This document shows positions 54,472 to 63,400 of a stretch of 64,000 nt of DNA, in pieces. The stretch is taken from positions 24,545 through 88,544 of the forward strand of contig JAQGDQ010000459.1 in the NCBI GenBank assembly GCA_030141605.1, given 5' to 3'. The number at the start of each line of letters is the position of its first letter. Within the stretch, counting starts at the first letter, position 1. Origin of the DNA: Tubiluchus corallicola. Its lineage: Eukaryota > Priapulida > Priapulimorpha > Priapulimorphida > Tubiluchidae. Below the pieces are notes generated by a model that did no database searches, had not been told where the DNA came from, and was given only the letters and a program-made list of their open reading frames with translations. The translations under genes were made by a program, and so were the position numbers.

Positions 54472-57400
54472 TAAACAAACTTACTTCAGACAGGCAGGGT
54501 AACTGACTAATATCTGACTCACGGGTTGAGGGGCTGGTTACCGAATAACCGACCGAGAGACCTAACAACTGATTAGCTCAACTGTTCACTGCAGCTAATG
54601 CTTGAAAAATTCTCTTTTTTCTACTTATTTCATGTTGAAGCAGCTAGATTCTCTGGAAAGAAAATGCATTTTACCTTTGGTACAAAGAGGGAATCTTCCA
54701 GTATCAGGAGTGTTTCCGCTACAGTTGCTGTTGCTGTTGTCATAGCTGTTGTTAAACTTACCACGACCCAGCTGACCGCTTCTTTTTTCAGCCCTGAAGA
54801 TTACAGCAACTATTAGTACACTGGGCATTGAAGTTTGACCAAAAAATAATATCGCAGGCTAAACAATTCATTATTTTGTTTAGCTTTAGTTTTACCTGCG
54901 GCGCACTTTTCCAATGCACGCACAGGTGGCGTAGCTAATGGGGGAGCAAAAGGAGCAACCGCTCCCCCTCGAAATCGGCACCTTTTCAATAATTTTTAAA
55001 GCAAAACCGGGCGGGCCCAGTCTTAAACTGCAGGTCAAAACGATCTGTTCTTTAAAATATTGAAAGGGAACATTCTATTTTTTCAAAAATGATTTGTGTG
55101 AAAGAAATATTACCATAAAAAACACAATTTCACGTTCGTGCCACTAGTTCTTCGCTGTTGCATTCATTTCACCATTCGTTAGTTAGACGGGCACTAGCGC
55201 CTGCATTCCGGAAGCAGGAGTCCTGATGTGTTAGTTTCTGACGAACCACGCACGTTCGAACACAGCGTGAACACAGCGGTAAATTTGAAATTTGAGTTTT
55301 TATCTTACCTAGTTTTAGTACAACACACTGAGTATCTTATATAGTAGCACTGTAATTCAATTTTCGCGTTTACAAACACGTGCAACATGCTCGTGGAATA
55401 TTTTTGTTCCTGAAAATTATGTTAGTTTGTGATGTCATCACTAGTTAGGCTCGCCTGCAGTCAATTAAGTTTTTAATCTATTATTTTACTATCAGAAATG
55501 CTTTTGCATTATTAATTGTGTTAAAATGTATACTTTTCATCGGACTTGAAAATGAATGGGTAGTATATGAAAAATCATCCTGTCTTCCTTCGTGTAAATA
55601 GCACTGATGTTTTTGTTATGTTTTGAGATTTAAGAGCTTACTTTTAATTGTGTTTTAATTTTAAATATAAAATAACAATTATATACATGCTTTAAAACTA
55701 TATCTTCCTTGTGTTTTGATTTGAAACACAAAATTAAAATGTATAATCAATCGTTAAAAATCGTTTGCTATGTGTCACGGCGCCTTTTTCAAGTGCTTCC
55801 TCCCCCTAAGTTTAGAACCTGACTACGCTCCTGACACGCATGCATGCATTTGTTATAGTAAAGAGACCCTTGTGAGGAGCAATTAGCTCAACCACGTGAA
55901 ATCTTGCGTACCACGTGATCTGAATTTTCACGCATTTGAGAGTTTAATTCAGGGGTGTGCAAATTGTCTGACTAGCCGGGCCACATTAAACTTTCCCGCA
56001 ATTCCCGCAGTTTGATCAAGGAGCCAAGTACAGAAAGGCCTAATAACTATTTTTTTGCATCCGACCTGCGTACATTATTACTACTACACTCAAGAAACTA
56101 TTTTAGAAGTTACTAAAATTTATATTACAAACCATATATTTCTACTTTCAGGACAGATAGTGGTAATTTCATTACAATGCATATTAGTGATGTGTATCAC
56201 ACAGTCTGTGTAGTACAGTGACATTAAGCTACAACTGTCTTGTAAGGGTTAATGGCATCCGATCTAGTAGAAAAAACTACCCGCACTATCTTTCAGATCG
56301 TGGCACGGACTTCAGCTGGATACACTCAATTAATCGCCCGGGCCGCACTTTCATTACGTTGACAAACCTCTTCGCGGGCCGCACAAATTCTCTCGGCGGG
56401 CCGCAAGTGGCCCACGGGCCGCAATTTGCACACCCCTGGTTTAATTGAAACACCGCTATGAGTTTTTTAAGTGAAAAGAGCAATTTTCGTGACTTTTTTT
56501 CAGATTGGGAATCAACAATTGGACACGTGACCTCGTGAGCCAAGAAAAGAGACTAACCTTCCGAAAAGAATTACCAGATGGCGTTATTTTACCTACTAAG
56601 ATTGAACGAAACTTTTAATTGACGCATTTGTAAATATTGTAACAGAAAAATTTTATTATTAACATATTTTGTAATTTCTAAATGTTTAATTGATCTGCAA
56701 AGCTTAGTTCATTTTCTTGCTGTACTGGAAGTTTCAATGATATAACTCATATATATATATATATATATACTAGGCCTAGATGTGCCCACATAGATGTAAA
56801 TATTCTCTATAATCATTATGATAAATATCACGTGTAGATTAATTAGTGATTTCGCGTATTGCTTAATAATTTTAATAGCGGCAAATGTGTTTTTCTGGTT
56901 GTAATAATTAATAGTCTTACACTGTATTAGTTATACTTTTTTAACGTTGTATCATTAATGTATCAACGAAAACTTATACATATGTGAGTACTTATAATTA
57001 AATTAAACATTGTCTGCAACTGGAAACTCATTTATGTACATATGTACATTGTAAAATAAAAAGATTAAACTTTATCAAATTAATTCACTCTAATAGTTAA
57101 TATATGTAATCGTTTGTGTTATGTAAAAAATATACTACACGTGGAAGGTGTAGTTTCTCTGTGATAACTTGGCAATACTGTAGAAAGTTAGCTGTATCTG
57201 ATCAATTTGACAAAGAAAATGAATGAACCAGTATGTGGTAAACGTGTCTGCATAATCTGTTGAACAAATTTGTAAAGAAGAGCAATGAAACTCCCACTGA
57301 GTTCATTAACTGCTGTCCTTACTGTAGCTTTGTTTTTATAACCTGTTCCAGGCCAAGGATAAACAAGAAGAGAAACTCCCGCTCCCTGAGAATAGAAACT

Positions 57401-60400
57401 GTATTACGATTTCTTCTTAAAGGAAAATCGGACCCAGTCTTAAACTGTAGCTCAAAACAATCTATCCTTATAAAAGAATGAACGAGAACGGACCATTTTT
57501 TCAAGAATGACTGACTCATGTGAAAGAACGATTACAACAGAAACATAATTTTGCGTTCGCGCGGTTAGTTCTTCGCTGTTTCACGTATTTCGCATTTAGG
57601 GGCTCGCCGGCCGTTAACCCTTTCAGTCCCAAATAATTTTTTTAATAAGAAATTTTTTTTGGCTTGTTACTTTTGTTCAGTATGTCCATCTTGTTTACAC
57701 ATAATAATTTTTTTTTCTACCTGTGCCCGCGTGCTAAATATAGCCTGTATCCCACGGGATACATTGGGATTCAATGGAAGCATAAAATGTGCTTCATTTT
57801 GCAACTGCTGATAATTTTTTAAAGTATCTAAGACATTTAGTATGCATGCTATGCTGATCTGTACAAACTCGTCTCTAAAGTAATGTACCTTGTGCAGTTT
57901 TTTATGCTATGTAGATTTTCTAGTTTGTCATTTTATCACCATTTTTAGTCTATTGTTATTGGCTTAAATCAAAATAACTATTAACAGATCAAATAAATGT
58001 CAGTTTTAAAATTTTATTAATTTTAAAGGCAGAAAATATTCTCGTATCCCGCGGGATACAACGGGTATGAAAGGGTTAATGGAGTTTTTAATCTATTATT
58101 TAATTATCAGAAACACTATGGCGTTATTACGCGAGTTAAAATGCATACTTTTCACTGTACTTCAAAATATGGCAGGAAAAATCATCATCCTGTTTTCTTT
58201 TAACATTAAAATTTGACAACTTAATAAGAAAGAGACGTTTAATTGTCACTCACATAATGAAGGTAAAACGAACAGAATGTTTTCCCAACATTTGATCTAC
58301 GACAGAGTTGATAAGTTGCTGATTGTTTATTAAAAATCTTGGCTGCCCACAGTCGTGTATTAATGTAGCTTCATTCACCATCTGCAAATATATTCAATTT
58401 TCATCATCTACAATTGTTGTACGTATACTTGTAATTGTGTTTCTCAGTCAAGAGATTATTTCTTGCTGACTCACTGACTGATGGATGGATAGATCAGTTA
58501 ACCAATGAACTCACCTGTTGGCTGCTGATCAATAATTAATAATACTGACCAGCTGATAAATTCACCGACCAAGTGACTGAGTTAATAAATGAAAGCAAAT
58601 ATGAATGAATAAACGAAAGAATGAACGAACGAACGAGTGAATGAATGAATGTATGAATAAATAAAAAAATAAACAATGAATAATGAAGGAATGAACGATG
58701 GAATAAATGAATGTATGAATGAATGAACGAATGGTTGGATTAATGAATGAATGAACGAACATAATCAATGAATGAAAGAAACAGATAAATCAACAAAACA
58801 CTTTTTTACAAATAGAATTTAAAAGTTTTGAAAAATCATTCAAAATAGCAGAATAACACCAGACAAATGAAACTTAATTTCTTCAGTTCCTTACCACGTC
58901 TGCAAACAGAGACCTCTTCTGTCATAAACGGGTATTATATCCCTATCAGTACCCCTTGTGTTGACTGCACAATAGAGTGATTTGATTCTATGATACAATA
59001 CTAATAATAGACGTCTATATTTCTTCCTCTACAACATGTAGTAAGGTTAAACGATTTCATTTGTTGGACGACTTTAATAATTACACGCGACTAGACATTC
59101 CACTTACCTTTCATTTTCTTTAAGCAAACTTTTTATCAAAGTTACAATCTTGGAAACCGGTTTCAACTAGATTTTGACACTAGATAAGCAGCCACCAGAG
59201 AAAATAACAACGTTTAGATTATGTGAAAAAGTTTTGTTATATAAAAACTCGTGTACCAGTTATTATATGCCAAAACAATTTAAGTTGTGTTACTAACCAG
59301 TATTACAATGGAGTTTGACATATGTACATAGTATGTCATATAGAAGAAACCGTTCACTGCATGTTTTACTGTGGCTTGACGTTTTTAAAAATCAGATATT
59401 AAAACTTGTATTTCCATAACAGAAGAAAGGAAATTTTTCCAAAATTTACTGTTTTAAATAAAAAAGAAACTCAGCTTTTGACATTTCTTCATCTACGTAA
59501 CTTCTGTGTCATAAAAATATTATTATGACGAATTGTTCTACGTATTTTCCCTTTTTTACATTGCGAATCCAAGGTTTTAATTGGTTAATAACGGAAATCT
59601 TAGCCTATTGTTGAAACAAAGCGTTTTTATATTCAGGAATATTTTGATTTTTCTTGCGCTACACACTTGATGAGATAAGTTCTCCCATATTGCTGAGATC
59701 TAGAGGATTTAGTCAGAGCCGTTTTTCCAAGTTACGTGATAAAGCAACATCAAAAGCTGAATTTATTTTGTCATTTAAAACAATATATTTTAGAAAAAAT
59801 TCTTTTCTTTGCTATGGAAATATAATTTTAAAGGTCACATTTAAAAAGAATTGTGGAAATAAAATATATAAAAGTTGCAACAAATTTTTGATGTGTGTAA
59901 AATTGTACTTGTTCATTATTATGCGGTTTTGACAAGCCTGTCTGTCTTTGTTACAATTCAATATGTTTAATTGGAAACTTTTTCGCTTTGAACTCTCTTC
60001 AGTTCCTGGTAGAAAATTTGCATGTGCAGCAGTTTTTGTCCAAAAAGCTTCGACGAGCATTTCATTCGGTTAGTTTTATTGCACCAGAAACGCAAATACA
60101 AGTCTGGATGACCATTTCATTGGGCTGTTTTTTTGCACCAGAAACGCAAATACGGGAAGTGCTGTGTATAACAAGCGAATGCCAATGTACCTCGAAGTAA
60201 AGACGTTAATAGACCAGTGCAGTGACCAGCACTGATTACTGCAAATAAAAGAAAAAAACCCTTTTAATGAGAGTCGAAATGACTGACTTAATTAACTGAA
60301 GCGTGTTGCTTTTATGTTAAACACGAGCTAACTAAAATGTCAGCAGGGTCATCGTGAAAACTTGCAGTCTCCGTAGTGTAGAGGTTTCATTGAAATTGAA

Positions 60401-63400
60401 CATCCCTCCACCGTGCTAAAAACTGTGAAATGGTTTAAAACATTTGTAGTTAAAACACAACAACTTTATTAAAACTTAATTTACATAGTTAAAAATCATG
60501 CCAAATGTTTCGACAGACTGGTGCTGCCATGATTAGTGGTAAATTTTTACAAACATACAGCTAGTTTATACGATTGTATGTTTATAAAAATTTAGCACTG
60601 ATGATCATGACAGCAGTAGCTCTGTCGAAACGTTTGACATGATTTTTTAACTATGTAAATTAAATGTTTTAATAAAGTTGTGAAGTTTTAACTTTAAATG
60701 TTTTTAAGTGCCTGTAATATAAAAAAAACTGACTTGGTTTAAATTTTTTCAATTGACTGTGACCTTTCATTTGCACTTCGAATTCTCAATCCTTCAACAT
60801 TCTAGCTACATACCTAAAATGCCAACCTCAACAGCCTAACTTTGTTAAAGATGTCACGTATCTAAAATGCAAAAGTGGCTAAAGCCTCGAAAACGTAGCT
60901 CGCTTTGTTGAATTGCTGGACCTGCTTAACAAAGATATGGATGACGAACGGGAAAATGTATTGTACGCCGTTTTTCTAGGTTGGACGTGTGTCTGTTCAA
61001 TCGTAGCAAAGACACCTCTGTAAAAAGTAGCAGGAAAAAAGTCACAGGAAAATTTCACAGGGAAAAACTCACAGGAAAAATTATAACCCTATTCCTGATC
61101 TTGACTTGAAGATTTTTGTTTGATTACCTGACTTTCTTGCCTAGACAAAATTGTAACTTTATTCTATTGATTTCCTTTATTAGACTAAATTGTGGCTTTT
61201 TTGAGTTTTTTCTATTGACTTTTTTCCGAGACAAAATTGTGATTTTTTCCTTTGACTTTCTTTCCTAGATAAAATTGTTACTTTTTCCTTTGACTTTCTT
61301 TCCTTGACAAAATTGTTACTTTTTCCTTTGACTTTCTTTCCTAGACAAAATTGTTACTTTTTCCTTTGACTTCCTTTCCTAGACAAAATTGTAACTTTTG
61401 TACTTTGACTGTCTTTCCTAGACAAAATTGTTACTTCTTCCTTTGAACTTTCTTTCCTAGACAAAATTGTAACTTTTGTACTTTGACTTTCTTCCCTAGA
61501 CAAAATTGTAACTTTTGTACTTTGACTGTCTTTCCTAGACATAATTGTTACTTATTCCTTTGACTTTCTTTCCTAGACAAAATTGTAACTTTCGTACTTT
61601 GACTGTCTTTCCTAATCAAAATGGTAACTTTTTCCTTTGACTTTATTACCTAGACAAAATTGTAACTTTCGTACTTTGACTTTATTACCTAGACAAAATT
61701 GTAACTTTCGTACTTTGACTTTATTATCGGTCACCAAAACTCTTCATGCCTCTGTAACTGTTACAGAATTAAAGGCCATAAAAGAGTCTCAAATAGCAAT
61801 AATAATCATTATCGATCACGTATAACTTGTAGTAATAAACAAACAGAGGAAATGACCGATTGCTCTATTTTTGCTGAAAACGCTACGCTTCACTTCGCTT
61901 TATTTATGGGCACAGGTGCTGTGTAGTATCTACAAAACTTTTTAACGTTGCCAATTGACCCCCCCCCCCGCGCGCCTTCCTGTGTTAATTATACAAAGCA
62001 TTTATAGAAATCATACGGGAAGTCAATCAATCACTAAACAGGTCGAAGTTTCGGTACGCTGGCCGCAAATTGTAGACATTTTCTCATGATTAAAAGTGTA
62101 GGAAAGCAAACTTGATTTCTGGAAACTTCACACATCCGTCTGAGCAACGGTTTGCAGAGCTGGCTGAGTAAGCACTGATTTGACACCAATTCTTATGACA
62201 CCCCCCAATCCTAGGTCATTATTGCCGTCCATTAATTGAAGACTGGAGACGTCAGGTTGCTTTATAAGATTTTAATATGTAGCAATCTAACAGCCAGTAC
62301 ATAGATTAAAAATTTTATTATTGGGTTTCCTTCTAAAAGTCTATAGGCACTCTGATAATTTTTTCCAAAAACATAACATGAGGAGAAACGTAATAAGAAT
62401 TTTGTTTCCTTAATTAGTAATTGTACAAAACCTAGCCACTGGGGGGGGGGAGCCAGCCCAAGTCAGTGCCGGTCCCAAGCCCGGATAAATAGGGAGGGTT
62501 AGGGTCAGGAAGGGCATCAGCCTGTAAAAACTGCGCCAAAACCTTCTATGAATGAGTTTCCACAAAGAAGTGGTCTGACCCGCTCTAATCTATGGGTTGG
62601 AAGCAGCTTCTCTAAAGAAGACCGAAGAGAAGAAAATGGATGTGGTGGAGGTGAGGATGTTGAGATGGATGGTGGGAATGACAAGAAGAGATAAAATTAG
62701 AAATAATAATATCAGAGGAACAGTAAAAGTAGTGGAAGCCTCGCAAGAAGCGATGGTATGGACAACTGAAAAGAAGAGTCGGTGAAGATCTTGTGGGAAT
62801 TGAAGACATAAATGAAGAGATGGTCAACAACAGGAATGCGTGGAGAAGACTCATTCACAACGGCGACCCCGCATAGGGAAAAACTGGAAAGAATAATAAC
62901 TAGTAATTGTACTGATTCTTCTAATTCAGTTTTTAATACATCTTCTCTATGAATTTTGTATCCTTTATTTCAATGATACTGTACACCTTCGTTTTATATG
63001 TAGTTTTACCTGTAATTTTTACTACAGCGGAAGGGGGGGGGGGAGTAAAAAGATGCTAAATTTAATGCTAAAAGGACGCTAAACTCCTGCGATGACTGTT
63101 ATAGAAGCAGTCCATAGAAACGGTAACTCGTGAAACAAGTTTAGACAATATTGCGTAAAGTTAAAAAAATCAGAGCATTCGTAGCACAATCTTCGCGATC
63201 TAAGCAAAGGTATCAATTACTTTATATTGTCAATAATAAGATCAATAATGTGTTTGTGAATCGGTGGTGCACACTGGGATGGCGATGCAGTGCCGTTTCA
63301 CCAGGTGGAGTGCACATTTAAAATTATTAAGAAGTTTCTCTTTCAATTGTCTTTCGAACAAGTAAGTGTAATGCTAAGTAATATAATTTTATATGGAAAG

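Noticed and set aside
54189-54568. Frames rich in Ser-Val-Cys-Leu
   Set aside because: Translation of a CAGA tetranucleotide tract plus chance flanks.
59654-59932. 92-codon plus-strand frame
   Set aside because: AT-rich, overlapping a reverse frame, no motif; lies in the intron of the CPED1-like gene.
60368-60390. tRNA-like A box (CCGTAGTGTAGAGGTTT)
   Set aside because: No B box at the right distance; likely chance.
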